A stretch of 64,000 nt of DNA from Streptomyces sp. NBC_01465 (GCF_036227325.1 NZ_CP109467.1:2294001-2358000); one strand, 5' to 3'; shown: positions 45,797 to 53,903, counted from the stretch's first letter. The notes: a model not told the origin generated them from the letters alone. Translations and numbers: made by a program.

Positions 45797-46384
45797 TTAC
45801 GGTCGCGTGTCGGGGAGTTGCACCCGCTGCAGCAGTCCCCAGGTGAACTCGGCGATGTGCGGCTGCCCGCCGGGTGGGGTAAAGGCGAGCCGCCACCGCG
45901 TCGGCGCGGTCCCTTCCATCGGCCGTACGGGAGCGAAGGCGCGGGCCACCTCGTCCACCGTGCACGACCAGGGGACCAGGTCGCCGGCCGTCCGCAGCAC
46001 GGGTCCTGCCGCTCCGGGCGCCCGCACCAGCCACTCGTTCCACACGGCGCCGCCGGGCGCGACGAGCGCCTCGAAGCGGAGATCGGGCCAGAGCGGCACC
46101 GGCCACAGGAGGGCGTCGCACTCCAGGTCGCCGATCTTCTTCCGTACGGCCGTCTCGGGCGCCCCGAGCACCGAGCGGTAGCGCTGCGCCGCCCCGCGCG
46201 AGCGCGGCGAGTGCGCCATCGCCTGCCAGCGGCGGTTGGCCTCGCGCATCTCGGCGATGGAGACGCCGAGGCGGTGGCGCGCGTCCTCGACCAGATCGGG
46301 CTGGTGGTCGGCCATCCGGCGCAGCAGGACGAGTTGGAAGTCGAGCGGGGAGAGGGGCCTGGCGGTGGGCCGGTCGGGCGACAT
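45797..46384 (-). CDS. Uncharacterised protein upstream of the MreB-like gene
   Basis: A 195-residue soluble protein I do not recognise. It has a helical N-terminal half (PLDFQLVLLRRMADHQPDLV...ARHRLGVSIAEMREANRRWQAMA) and a strand-rich C-terminal half with several tryptophans (LLWPVPLWPDLRFEALV, RWRLAFTPPGGQPHIAEFTWG). No signal peptide, membrane segment or catalytic motif is evident. ATG at 46384 chosen; an upstream in-frame start would run into the divergent gene's promoter. It precedes the MreB-like gene by 148 bases on the same strand. Confidence 0.7.
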   Translation of the reverse strand: MSPDRPTARPLSPLDFQLVLLRRMADHQPDLVEDARHRLGVSIAEMREANRRWQAMAHSPRSRGAAQRYRSVLGAPETAVRKKIGDLECDALLWPVPLWPDLRFEALVAPGGAVWNEWLVRAPGAAGPVLRTAGDLVPWSCTVDEVARAFAPVRPMEGTAPTRWRLAFTPPGGQPHIAEFTWGLLQRVQLPDTRP

Positions 46385-46496
46385 GTGTCCATCCTGCCCC
46401 GATGCGCTGACACGCTCTGGAATCAGGGATTCCACACAAGATCCACACAGGACGTGCTCCCCTTGTTCGTGGCTGTGCGGATAGCGTTCGGGCGCC

Positions 46497-47156
46497 ATGG
46501 ACTACTGCTACTCGTGCCGGAGGCACCTCAACGGCGCGCTCGCCTGTGCGGGGTGCGGCACCCCCGCGGACCGGCTCGGAGCACCCGAGCCCGTCGAGTC
46601 CACGGTCTACGACATCACCGCGGACCCTGCCGATTCCGAGCGCGCACCGCGCTCGCACTCCCGGTCCCGGTCCCAGTCCCGCGCACGCGGCCGGGCGCGC
46701 AAGCGCCGGCGCGGCCGCCGTACGGTACTGATCGCCGCGGTGGCCGTGATGCTGGCGGCGGGCGCGCTGAGCCTGGCCGAGCTGGGCACGGAGGGGCCGC
46801 AGGACAACACGTCCGCGGATTCCGTACGGGAGGACGCGCTGCCCTCGGAGGAGTCGCCGGCCCCCGGCACCTCGGGCCCCGCCGACCCGGCGCAGCCCTC
46901 GGGCGTGGCGAGCGCGCGCAACGCCGACGCGACCTCCGCGGCGCCCGGCACCGGCACTGCCCCTTCGAGCAAGCCCACGCCTTCGAGGTCCGTGCACACC
47001 ACTCCCCCGGCCGCGTCCTCGTCGGCCCCGGCCGGGAGCCGTCCGCCGTCGGCGTCCCCGACCGGCGGGGCAAGCACGTCGGCGCCCGCGCCGACCCCGA
47101 CGCCCACGCCCACCCCGTCGGAGACCTGCACGCACTGGCTCTGGTTCTGCACGTAG
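46497..47156 (+). CDS. Zinc-ribbon single-pass membrane protein with Pro/Thr-rich tail
   Basis: A 219-residue protein with a clear architecture. An N-terminal zinc ribbon comes first (CYSCRRHLNGALACAGCG, four cysteines), then an acidic stretch and a strongly basic SR/RR segment. A single transmembrane helix follows (VLIAAVAVMLAAGALSLAEL, about 76-95), then a long Ser/Pro/Thr/Ala-rich extracellular region. It ends with a TPTPTPTP repeat and the closing motif CTHWLWFCT, whose two cysteines could form a small disulfide loop. It is divergent from the gene at 45797 across 112 bases. Function unknown; a cell-wall-spanning sensor or anchor is conceivable. Confidence 0.75.
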   Translation: MDYCYSCRRHLNGALACAGCGTPADRLGAPEPVESTVYDITADPADSERAPRSHSRSRSQSRARGRARKRRRGRRTVLIAAVAVMLAAGALSLAELGTEGPQDNTSADSVREDALPSEESPAPGTSGPADPAQPSGVASARNADATSAAPGTGTAPSSKPTPSRSVHTTPPAASSSAPAGSRPPSASPTGGASTSAPAPTPTPTPTPSETCTHWLWFCT

Positions 47157-47184
47157 ACGCAGACACAGACACCCTCCCACTTAC

Positions 47185-47222
47185 TTGACAATCTCAAATA
47201 TCGGGGCGCATGGTTGTTTGAG
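47185..47222 (+). promoter_or_regulatory. Promoter with inverted repeat before the oxidoreductase gene
   Basis: A consensus -35 TTGACA (47185-47190) is followed by an inverted repeat CTCAAA (47194-47199)/TTTGAG (47217-47222) that would cover the promoter core. The layout resembles MarR/OhrR-type control, plausible for a redox gene followed by ohr, but no such regulator is adjacent. The -10 element is poor. AGGAGGT at 47239-47245 is the ribosome binding site. Confidence 0.5.
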
Positions 47223-47254
47223 CATCTAAAGCTTTTCTAGGAGGTCGCTCCACC

Positions 47255-48274
47255 ATGTCCGCACTCCCCACGGTCAGCCGCGCATGGCACCTCGTCCGCC
47301 GTCCCAGCGGCTGGCCCGTCCCCGAGGACTTCGCGCTGGTCGAGACGCCGGTGGCCGCCCCCGCCGAGGGCCGGATCCTGGTCCGCAACCTCTACTTCTC
47401 CGTCGACCCGTACATGCGCGGCCGCATGAACGACGTGAAGTCCTACGTCCCGCCGTACCAGCTCGACAAGCCCATGGACGGCGGCGCGGTCGGCGAGGTC
47501 ATCGCCTCGAACGCGGACGGCTTCGCGGTCGGCGACCACGTCGTGCACGGTCTGGGCTGGCGCGAGCTCGCCGACGTACCGGCGCAGCACGCCACCAAGG
47601 TCGACGCCTCCCTCGCCCCGCTCTCCGCCTACCTGGGCGTGCTCGGCATGACGGGTCTGACGGCCTACGCGGGCCTCTTCGACGTCGCCTCCTTCAAGGA
47701 GGGCGACACCGTCTTCGTCTCCGGCGCGGCCGGCGCGGTCGGCAACCAGGTCGGCCAGATGGCGAAGCTGAAGGGCGCCGCCCGGGTCATCGGCTCGGCC
47801 GGCTCGGACGAGAAGGTCAAGTACCTGATCGAGGAGCTCGGCTTCGACGCCGCCTTCAACTACAAGAACGGCCCGGTCGGCCAGCAGCTGCGCGAGGCGG
47901 CCCCGGACGGCATCGACGTCTACTTCGACAACGTCGGCGGCGACCACCTCGAAGCGGCCATCACCTCGTTCAACGTGGGCGGCCGCGCCACCATCTGCGG
48001 AATGATCGCCCAGTACAACGCGACCGAGCCGACGCCGGGACCGCGCAACATGGCGCTGATCATCGGCAAGCGGCTGCGTCTGCAGGGCATGCTCGTCAAC
48101 GACCACGCGGCGCTGCAGCCGCAGTTCGTCTCCGAGGTCGCGGGCTGGGTCGGCTCCGGCGAGCTCAAGTACAACGAGACGGTCGTCGAGGGCATCGAGA
48201 ACGGCGCCGAGGCGTTCCTCGGTCTGATGAGGGGCGAGAACACCGGCAAGATGCTGGTCTCGCTCGGCAAGTAA
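47255..48274 (+). CDS. NADP-dependent medium-chain oxidoreductase (CurA/leukotriene B4 dehydrogenase-like)
   Basis: A 339-residue zinc-free MDR enzyme. Landmarks are YFSVDPYMRGRMND near residue 50, the coenzyme motif VFVSGAAGAVGNQVGQMAKLKG (about 150-171) and DVYFDNVGGDHLEAA, all typical of NADPH-dependent 2-alkenal or curcumin reductases. The enzyme likely reduces reactive alpha,beta-unsaturated carbonyls. A strong AGGAGGT ribosome binding site is present. The ohr gene follows after 69 bases, suggesting an oxidative-stress pair. Confidence 0.92.
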   Translation: MSALPTVSRAWHLVRRPSGWPVPEDFALVETPVAAPAEGRILVRNLYFSVDPYMRGRMNDVKSYVPPYQLDKPMDGGAVGEVIASNADGFAVGDHVVHGLGWRELADVPAQHATKVDASLAPLSAYLGVLGMTGLTAYAGLFDVASFKEGDTVFVSGAAGAVGNQVGQMAKLKGAARVIGSAGSDEKVKYLIEELGFDAAFNYKNGPVGQQLREAAPDGIDVYFDNVGGDHLEAAITSFNVGGRATICGMIAQYNATEPTPGPRNMALIIGKRLRLQGMLVNDHAALQPQFVSEVAGWVGSGELKYNETVVEGIENGAEAFLGLMRGENTGKMLVSLGK

Positions 48275-48343
48275 GCTCGGTCCCAGCCGCCGTGATCGTG
48301 GGCGCGAGTCGCGGCGTACCAGCAGAAAAGGAACCGTCTCACC

Positions 48344-48772
48344 ATGGCAATCCAGAAGATCGACGTCGCGTACACCGCTGTCGCCACCGCCGAGAACGGC
48401 CGTGACGGCCGCGTCTCCTCCAGCGACGGCCAGCTCGACGTCGTCGTCAACCCGCCGAAGGAGATGGGCGGCAGCGGCGCCGGCACCAATCCGGAGCAGC
48501 TCTTCGCCGCCGGTTACAGCGCCTGCTTCCAGGGTGCGCTCGGTGTCGTCGCGCGTGCGGCCAAGGCCGATATCTCGGGCTCGACGGTGACGGCCTCGGT
48601 CGGCATCGGCAAGACGGAGGCGGGCGGCTTCGGCCTGGAGGTCGCGATCACCGCCTCCATCCCGAACGTCGACGCGGCCACAGCCCAGGAGCTGATCGAG
48701 AAGGCGCACCAGGTGTGCCCGTACTCGAACGCCACCCGCGGCAACATCAAGGTCGAGCTCGCGGTCGCCTGA
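48344..48772 (+). CDS. ohr: Organic hydroperoxide resistance protein (Ohr/OsmC family)
   Basis: A 142-residue Ohr peroxidase. The two catalytic cysteines are present in GYSACFQGAL (peroxidatic) and HQVCPYSNATR (resolving). The opening IDVAYTAVATAENGRDGRV and NPEQLFAAGYSAC segment mark the Ohr branch rather than OsmC. It reduces organic and fatty-acid hydroperoxides in the cytosol using lipoylated partners. AAAAGGA lies upstream of the ATG, and a strong terminator follows at 48788. Confidence 0.94.
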   Translation: MAIQKIDVAYTAVATAENGRDGRVSSSDGQLDVVVNPPKEMGGSGAGTNPEQLFAAGYSACFQGALGVVARAAKADISGSTVTASVGIGKTEAGGFGLEVAITASIPNVDAATAQELIEKAHQVCPYSNATRGNIKVELAVA

Positions 48773-48787
48773 CCCGCACTCCTCCGC

Positions 48788-48825
48788 GAGGGCCGCGCTC
48801 CGTCACCGTACGGAGCGCGGCCCTC
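48788..48825 (+). terminator. Terminator hairpin after ohr
   Basis: A perfect 16-base stem (GAGGGCCGCGCTCCGT with its complement) and a six-base loop begin 15 bases after the ohr stop. It separates the redox pair from the IclR gene. Confidence 0.85.
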
Positions 48826-48932
48826 TGCCGTCTCCGCAGAGGCATTGCCCTGCGAACTGCGCTGCGGATAGCCTGTGTTCGTCATTCCGACCATCGGCCG
48901 GAGTTTCGAACAGATGGGGTGGGTGGACGATC

Positions 48933-49703
48933 ATGGGACGACTGGTCCCCGCGGTGACCAGGGCGCTGGACATACTCGAGCTCTTCCTCGAAGGAGACGG
49001 GACCCTCTCCGCGCCCGATGTGACCCGCAAGCTGCAGCTCCCGCGCACCACCGTGCACGAGCTGCTCACCACGCTCGCCGCCCGCGGCTATCTGACCGCC
49101 ATCCCCGAGCAGGCCGGACGCTACCGGCTCGGCGTGCGGACGTACCAGCTCGGCAGCCGGTACGCGGAGAAGCTCGACCTCGCCGCCGAGGGGCAGCAGG
49201 TCGCCCGCGAGGTCGCCGAGACCTGCGACGAGACCGTCCATGTCGCCATCCTGGAAGACACCGATGTCATCTACATCGCGAAGGTGGACTCCACGCACGC
49301 GGTCCGGATGGTCTCGGCCGCGGGCCGCAGGCTCCCCGCGCACTGCACCTCGGTCGGCAAGATGCTGCTCGCCTCGCTCCCCGAGAACGATCTCGAGTCC
49401 CGGCTCGCGGGGCGCGACTTCGCCCCGATGACACCCAACAGCATCACGGATCCGGCCGATCTGCGCACCGCCCTCGCCGACATCCGCGAGCGCGGGATCG
49501 CCGCCGAGCACCGCGAGTCGAACCCGGACGTGAGCTGTGTGGCCGCTCCGGTACGGGACCGGGCGGGGCGGGTGGTGGCCGCGCTGTCGATCTCCGTACC
49601 GATGATCCGGTGGAACGAGGAGCGCGAGGGCGAGCTCGCGGACCTGGCGCTCAAGGGGGCCGCGGAGCTCTCGACGCGCCTGGGATTCCGGGGCCAGTCG
49701 TGA
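48933..49703 (+). CDS. IclR family transcriptional regulator
   Basis: A 256-residue IclR regulator: winged helix (AVTRALDILELFLEGDGTLS...LPRTTVHELLTTLAARGYL, about 5-65) and effector-binding domain with GRRLPAHCTSVGKMLLASL and DVSCVAAPVRDRAGRVVAALSIS. It overlaps the following SMP-30 lactonase gene by four bases (GTGA), so it probably regulates that step in response to a sugar-acid or related metabolite. A TTTCGAAC half-site lies upstream at 48904-48911; the start is ATG at 48933. Confidence 0.92.
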   Translation: MGRLVPAVTRALDILELFLEGDGTLSAPDVTRKLQLPRTTVHELLTTLAARGYLTAIPEQAGRYRLGVRTYQLGSRYAEKLDLAAEGQQVAREVAETCDETVHVAILEDTDVIYIAKVDSTHAVRMVSAAGRRLPAHCTSVGKMLLASLPENDLESRLAGRDFAPMTPNSITDPADLRTALADIRERGIAAEHRESNPDVSCVAAPVRDRAGRVVAALSISVPMIRWNEEREGELADLALKGAAELSTRLGFRGQS

Positions 49704-50545
49704 CCCAAGTGGAGCTGGCGGTACGGGAGTTCGCCGAGCTGGGCGAGGGCCCGACCTGGGACGCGGCGGCGGACCGGCTGATCTGGGTCGACATCCTCTC
49801 CTCGCGGGTCCACACGTACGACCCGGGCAGCGGCCGCCGTACGGTCATGACGACACCCCAGCACGTGGGCGCGGCCAAGCCGCGGGCGGGCGGCGGCCTG
49901 GTGGTCAACCTGCGTGACGGCATTGCCCTGTACGGCCCGGACGGCTCCGCTTTCAGCTGGCTCCACCGCGACCCCGTCGCGGGCCGCCGCGGCAATGACG
50001 CGGCGATCGCGCCGGACGGGTCGCTGTGGGCGGGGACCATGCGGTACGACGAGGCGGCGGGCGGGGGGACGCTGACCCGGGTGACGGGCGACGGGTCGGC
50101 CGAGCAGCTGCTCACCGTGGCGGTGTCGAACGGCACGGGGTGGAGCCCGGACGGCTCGCGCCTCTACTACATCGACAGCCCGACCCGCCGGGTGGACGTC
50201 TTCGACTTCGACGGTGAACGCGCGTCGGGACGGCGGGAGTTCGCGTCGATCGAGGCGGGCGAGGGCTTCCCGGACGGGCTGACGGTGGACGCGGAGGGCT
50301 GCGTCTGGGTGGCGCTGTGGGACGGGGGCCAGGTCCGGCGCTACACCCCGGACGGGGCGCTGGACCGTACGATCCCGCTCCCGGTGCGACGGCCGACGGC
50401 GTGCGCGTTCGGGGGGCCGGACCTGCGCGACCTGTACGTCACGACGGCCAGGGTGGGGCTGACCGCCCCGCACCCGCTGTCGGGATCGCTGCTGGTGGTG
50501 CCGGGAGCGGGCCAGGGTGTGGCGCAGCCGGAGTTCGCGGGTTAA
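49700..50545 (+). CDS. SMP-30/gluconolactonase family protein
   Basis: A 281-residue six-bladed propeller of the SMP-30/gluconolaconase/LRE family. Metal-site residues are seen in ELGEGPTWD (Glu), VVNLRDG, GRRGNDAAIAPDGSLWAGTM (Asn and Asp) and SNGTGWSPDG. The enzyme probably hydrolyses a sugar lactone to the acid, which could link to the sugar-acid dehydratase at 18460. The GTG start overlaps the IclR stop. Substrate is not predictable. Confidence 0.88.
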   Translation: MTQVELAVREFAELGEGPTWDAAADRLIWVDILSSRVHTYDPGSGRRTVMTTPQHVGAAKPRAGGGLVVNLRDGIALYGPDGSAFSWLHRDPVAGRRGNDAAIAPDGSLWAGTMRYDEAAGGGTLTRVTGDGSAEQLLTVAVSNGTGWSPDGSRLYYIDSPTRRVDVFDFDGERASGRREFASIEAGEGFPDGLTVDAEGCVWVALWDGGQVRRYTPDGALDRTIPLPVRRPTACAFGGPDLRDLYVTTARVGLTAPHPLSGSLLVVPGAGQGVAQPEFAG

Positions 50546-50550
50546 CCCCC

Positions 50551-50602
50551 GCTTGGGGGCTCCGCCCCCACACCCCCGCTCCTCAATCGCCGGAGGGGCT
50601 TG
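50551..50602. repeat. Intergenic repeat, copy C (short)
   Basis: A short version of copies A and B: a GGGGGCTCCGCCCCC hairpin, then CACCCCCG and TCAATCGCCGGAGGGGCT. It lies between convergent genes, and the minus-strand regulator gene ends at its TCA (50583-50585), giving the PSGD tail. Confidence 0.7.
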
Positions 50603-51185
50603 ATTTTGGCCGCGCCCGCACATGCATCCGCTCCCCCTGCCGCCCGAAGATCGACAGGATCTCCACCGGCTCGGGCCCCGCGCTCTCGAACGCGTGCGGG
50701 GTCCGGGTGTCGAACTCCGCCGCCTCACCCGCGGTGAGCACCACATCATGGTCGCCCAGGACCAGCCGCAGCCGCCCCGCCAGCACATACAGCCAGTCGT
50801 ACCCCTCGTGCGTCCGCTGCTCCAGCTCCTGGCTCCCCGCCGGCCGTCCCGGCAGGATCATCTTGTACGCCTGCAGCCCGCCGAGCCGGCTGGTGAGCGG
50901 CACGAAGGTCTTGCCCCACCGGGTGAAGGGCCGGGGATGCACCCTCGGATCCCCCGTCGGCGGCGCGTCCACCAGCTCGTCCAGCGGTACGCCGTACGCC
51001 TTCGCCAGCGGAAACAGCAGCTCCAGCGTGGGCTTGCGCTGACCGGACTCCAGCCGCGACAGCGTCGAGAGCGAGATCCCGGTCGTCTCACTCAGCTGGG
51101 CCAGCGTGATCGCGCGCTCCCGGCGCAGCGCCCGCAGCCTCGGTCCCACCGCTGTCAGTACCTGCGCGAGGTCGTCGTCTGCCAT
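50583..51185 (-). CDS. XRE family regulator with C-terminal cupin domain
   Basis: A 200-residue regulator: helix-turn-helix (ITLAQLSETTGISLSTLSRLESGQRKP, about 27-53) and a cupin 2 domain (EGYDWLYVLAGRLRLVLGDHDVVLTAGE...TPHAFESAG, about 120-180). The cupin may bind a small ligand. It is divergent from the reductase-methyltransferase fusion across 64 bases and probably regulates it. GGAGG sits only two bases before the ATG at 51185, so the true start is uncertain. The last residues SPSGD come from intergenic repeat C. Confidence 0.88.
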   Translation of the reverse strand: MADDDLAQVLTAVGPRLRALRRERAITLAQLSETTGISLSTLSRLESGQRKPTLELLFPLAKAYGVPLDELVDAPPTGDPRVHPRPFTRWGKTFVPLTSRLGGLQAYKMILPGRPAGSQELEQRTHEGYDWLYVLAGRLRLVLGDHDVVLTAGEAAEFDTRTPHAFESAGPEPVEILSIFGRQGERMHVRARPKSSPSGD

Positions 51186-51249
51186 GCCTCCATTTGCTGC
51201 CCCGGCAAGAAACTTTGTCAAACGGCGGGCGCGGGCGGACTCTTTCCGT

Positions 51250-52860
51250 ATGACTTCGGAGACTGAGCAGACGCAGACAGAGACAGCCACGCGGTACGAC
51301 GTCGTGGTCGTCGGCGGCGGCGCCGCCGGCCTGAGCGGCGCCCTCGCCCTGGGCCGGGCCCGCCGCTCGGTGCTGGTGATCGACGCGGGCGAGCCGCGCA
51401 ACGCCCCGGCCGGGCACGTCCACACGTACCTGACCCGCGAGGGCACGCCGCCCGCCGAACTGCTCGCCGAGGGTCGTCGCGAAGTGGCGCTCTACGGCGG
51501 GGAGTTCACCACCGGCAAGGTCGTCTCCGCCGAGCACGGCGACGGCGGCGGCTTCCGCGTCACGCTCGACGACGGCCGCTCGTTCGCCGCGTCCCGTCTC
51601 CTGGTGACCACGGGCCTGACCGACGAGCTGCCCGGCGTCCCCGGCCTGGCATCACGCTGGGGCCGCGAGGTGCTGCACTGCCCGTACTGCCACGGCTGGG
51701 AGGTCCGCGACCAGGCCGTCGGGGTCCTGGCGACCGGCCCGCTCGCCGTCCACCAGGCGCTCCTGTGGCGTCAGTGGACCAGCGACATCACGCTCTTCCT
51801 GCACACCGCGCCGGAGCCCTCGGACGAGGAGTACGAGCAGCTGGCGGCCCGCGGCATCACCGTGGTGGAGGGCGAGGTGACCGCGGTCGAGTCGTCCGAC
51901 GACCGGCTCACGGGCGTGACGACGGCCGACGGCACCACCGTCCCCGTCCAGGCCCTGGTCGTGGCCCCCCGCTTCACGGCCCGCGGCGGCCTCCTCGCCG
52001 CCCTCGGCCTGCGCCCCACCGACCTGGAGCGGGACGGCCATGTCATCGGCAGCTACATCGCCGCGGACCCGATGGGCGCGACCGAGGTCGCGGGCATCTG
52101 GGTCGCGGGCAACGTCACGAACGTCCTCGACCAGGTGATCGGCGCCGCGGCCGCCGGGGTGCGTGCGGGGGCCGCGATCAACGCCGACCTGATCGAGGAG
52201 GAGACGCAGCTCGCCGTGGAGGCGCACCGCAGGGCGGCCGGGGGCAAGGAGTTCTGGGACGCCCGGTACGCCGAGAGCCACCGCATCTGGAGCGGCAACC
52301 CCAATGTGGCGCTGGTCCAGCAGATCACCGGCCTGGAGCCGGGCCGCGCCCTCGACCTGGGCTGCGGGGAGGGCGCCGACGCGATCTGGCTGGCCCAGCA
52401 GGGCTGGCAGGTCACGGCGACCGACATCTCCCCCGTCGCCCTGGAACGCGCGACCGTGCACGCCCAGGACTCGTCGGTCGCGGACCGCGTCGACTTCCAG
52501 CAGCACGATCTCTCCGAGACGTTCCCCGAGGGCGTCTTCGACTTGATCTCGGCCCAATTCCTGCACTCCATGGGCGAGTTCCCGCGCGAGGAGATCCTGC
52601 GCAGGGCAGCCGCGGCGGTAGCTCCCGGCGGCACGCTCCTGATCGAGGGCCACTCGGGCCTCCCCCACTGGGAGAAGGACCCGCACCCGGGCGTGCACCT
52701 GCCGACGCCCGACGAGGTCCTCGCATCCCTCCAACTCCCCGAGGGCGATTGGGAGGTCCTGGTCAGCGAGGAGCACGACCGCGTCCAGAAGGACCCGGAC
52801 GGAGTCCCGACGCACCGCACGGACAACACCCTCAAGATCCGCCGCACCAAGGCGAGTTGA
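51250..52860 (+). CDS. Fusion of thioredoxin reductase-like flavoprotein and SAM methyltransferase
   Basis: A 536-residue two-domain protein. Residues 15-320 form a thioredoxin reductase-like FAD/NAD(P) oxidoreductase: FAD motif [18 protein letters not shown], redox disulfide Cys144-Pro-Tyr-Cys147, and IWVAGNVTN before the C-terminal flavin contact. From about 330 a class I methyltransferase begins, with GRALDLGCGEGADAIWLA (near 368), VTATDISPVALERA and APGGTLLIEGHSG. There is no frameshift; the linker is a helical RRAAGGKEFWDARYAESH segment. The ATG at 51250 is assigned because upstream sequence belongs to the divergent XRE promoter. Role unknown; a thiol- or heteroatom-methylation/reduction couple such as metalloid detoxification is possible. 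Confidence 0.9.
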   Translation: MTSETEQTQTETATRYDVVVVGGGAAGLSGALALGRARRSVLVIDAGEPRNAPAGHVHTYLTREGTPPAELLAEGRREVALYGGEFTTGKVVSAEHGDGGGFRVTLDDGRSFAASRLLVTTGLTDELPGVPGLASRWGREVLHCPYCHGWEVRDQAVGVLATGPLAVHQALLWRQWTSDITLFLHTAPEPSDEEYEQLAARGITVVEGEVTAVESSDDRLTGVTTADGTTVPVQALVVAPRFTARGGLLAALGLRPTDLERDGHVIGSYIAADPMGATEVAGIWVAGNVTNVLDQVIGAAAAGVRAGAAINADLIEEETQLAVEAHRRAAGGKEFWDARYAESHRIWSGNPNVALVQQITGLEPGRALDLGCGEGADAIWLAQQGWQVTATDISPVALERATVHAQDSSVADRVDFQQHDLSETFPEGVFDLISAQFLHSMGEFPREEILRRAAAAVAPGGTLLIEGHSGLPHWEKDPHPGVHLPTPDEVLASLQLPEGDWEVLVSEEHDRVQKDPDGVPTHRTDNTLKIRRTKAS

Positions 52861-52883
52861 CGCCCGTTCGGCCGCCGGAACTC

Positions 52884-53741
52884 CTACGTCGCCGACACGC
52901 CCTCCAGCGCGTCGGCGACCATGGTGAGGAACTCCGCATGGGCCCGCGCACTGCACGGCGCCTCCGGATTCCACGCCACCACCCGCGCACCGCGCGCGAA
53001 CTCCGCGTCCATCGGCCCCGCATTGGACCGTACGTCGGCGAGCACGATCTCCGGCCGCAGCCCGCCCGCATCCGCCCAGCCCACCGTGGACCAGTTGATC
53101 CCGCCCTCGGCCGGAGGCTCCACCAGCGCCACCCCGCACGCGGTGAGCGCGCGCAGTTCGGGCCAGGCGCCCGGCCTGGCCAGATGCACCTGCTCCGCCC
53201 CGGCCGACGACAGCGCGAGCACCCGCGCCGCCCCGGGCCGCGCGCCCGCGGCCCGCAGCCGCTCCTCGGCCGCGCCCAGGACCCGTACGCCGTCCTCCGC
53301 GTCCACGTCGGCCCCCAGCGACCGGGCGAGCGCGTCGAACCGCCCCCGGATACCGCCCAGTTCATGGGTCTGTCCCACATCGAGCACGACCACGGGAACG
53401 TGCTCCTCGAGCTGCTTGGCGACCCCGGGGTCCAGCCCGTACACCTGCCCGCCCCCATAACTGACGGCGACCACCAGATCGGGCCCGCCCCGCAGCAGAG
53501 TCTCCACGTCGAGCGTCCCGCCCGCGCCGAGATACGCCGTCGTGGCCTCCGCCAGCGCCCCGGCCTTCGCCCGGTCGAGCTCCGCCCCGTCGTGCAGCGA
53601 CCCGAACACCCCCGCGCACACCACCCCGTGGTCGGCCAGGGTGGCCCCGGCCTGGACGTACGCCACCACCTTGGAGGGCCGCCGCGATGCCGCCGCCAAC
53701 TGCCCCCGGTCGTCGGTGAATTCCCAGCCCGTCTGCCCCAT
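52884..53741 (-). CDS. FecB/BtuF-like metal-complex-binding protein without signal peptide
   Basis: A 285-residue protein resembling periplasmic binding proteins for siderophores or vitamin B12: PSKVVAYVQAGATLADHGVV, LLRGGPDLVVAVSYG and VVVLDVGQTHELGGIRGRFDALARSLG. No signal peptide or lipobox is seen with ATG at 53741 or the GTG at 53744 (spaced seven bases from GAGGGGAG), and upstream frames do not supply one. It may act in the cytosol or be exported by another route. No permease gene is adjacent. Convergent with the fusion gene. Confidence 0.75.
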   Translation of the reverse strand: MGQTGWEFTDDRGQLAAASRRPSKVVAYVQAGATLADHGVVCAGVFGSLHDGAELDRAKAGALAEATTAYLGAGGTLDVETLLRGGPDLVVAVSYGGGQVYGLDPGVAKQLEEHVPVVVLDVGQTHELGGIRGRFDALARSLGADVDAEDGVRVLGAAEERLRAAGARPGAARVLALSSAGAEQVHLARPGAWPELRALTACGVALVEPPAEGGINWSTVGWADAGGLRPEIVLADVRSNAGPMDAEFARGARVVAWNPEAPCSARAHAEFLTMVADALEGVSAT

Positions 53742-53903
53742 CACGCGCACGCTCCCCTCGCTTCCCACCCCGGATTCCACACTCCCTACCTGCCCACCCC
53801 ACCGGGCGTGAACCGGCGCACGCCCGAGCGACTGTTCGGGCGATTCATGGGAACTCGGCAGCCAACGGCACAGCCAGCAGCCGACGTCAGAGGGAGAAAC
53901 CAC

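Noticed and set aside
47100..47135. ACGCCC/ACCCCG tandem units as a microsatellite or CRISPR-like repeat
   Set aside because: They encode the Thr-Pro repeat of a membrane protein tail and have no spacers or wider array.
46607..47197. Minus-strand open frames opposite the zinc-ribbon gene
   Set aside because: They mirror the low-complexity Ser/Pro/Thr coding region; the plus-strand frame has a recognisable zinc ribbon and membrane helix.
48877..48911. Further copy of the CGAAATTTCGAAC operator before the IclR gene
   Set aside because: Only a TTTCGAAC half-site is present; the opposite half is not recognisable, so it was left out of the motif set.
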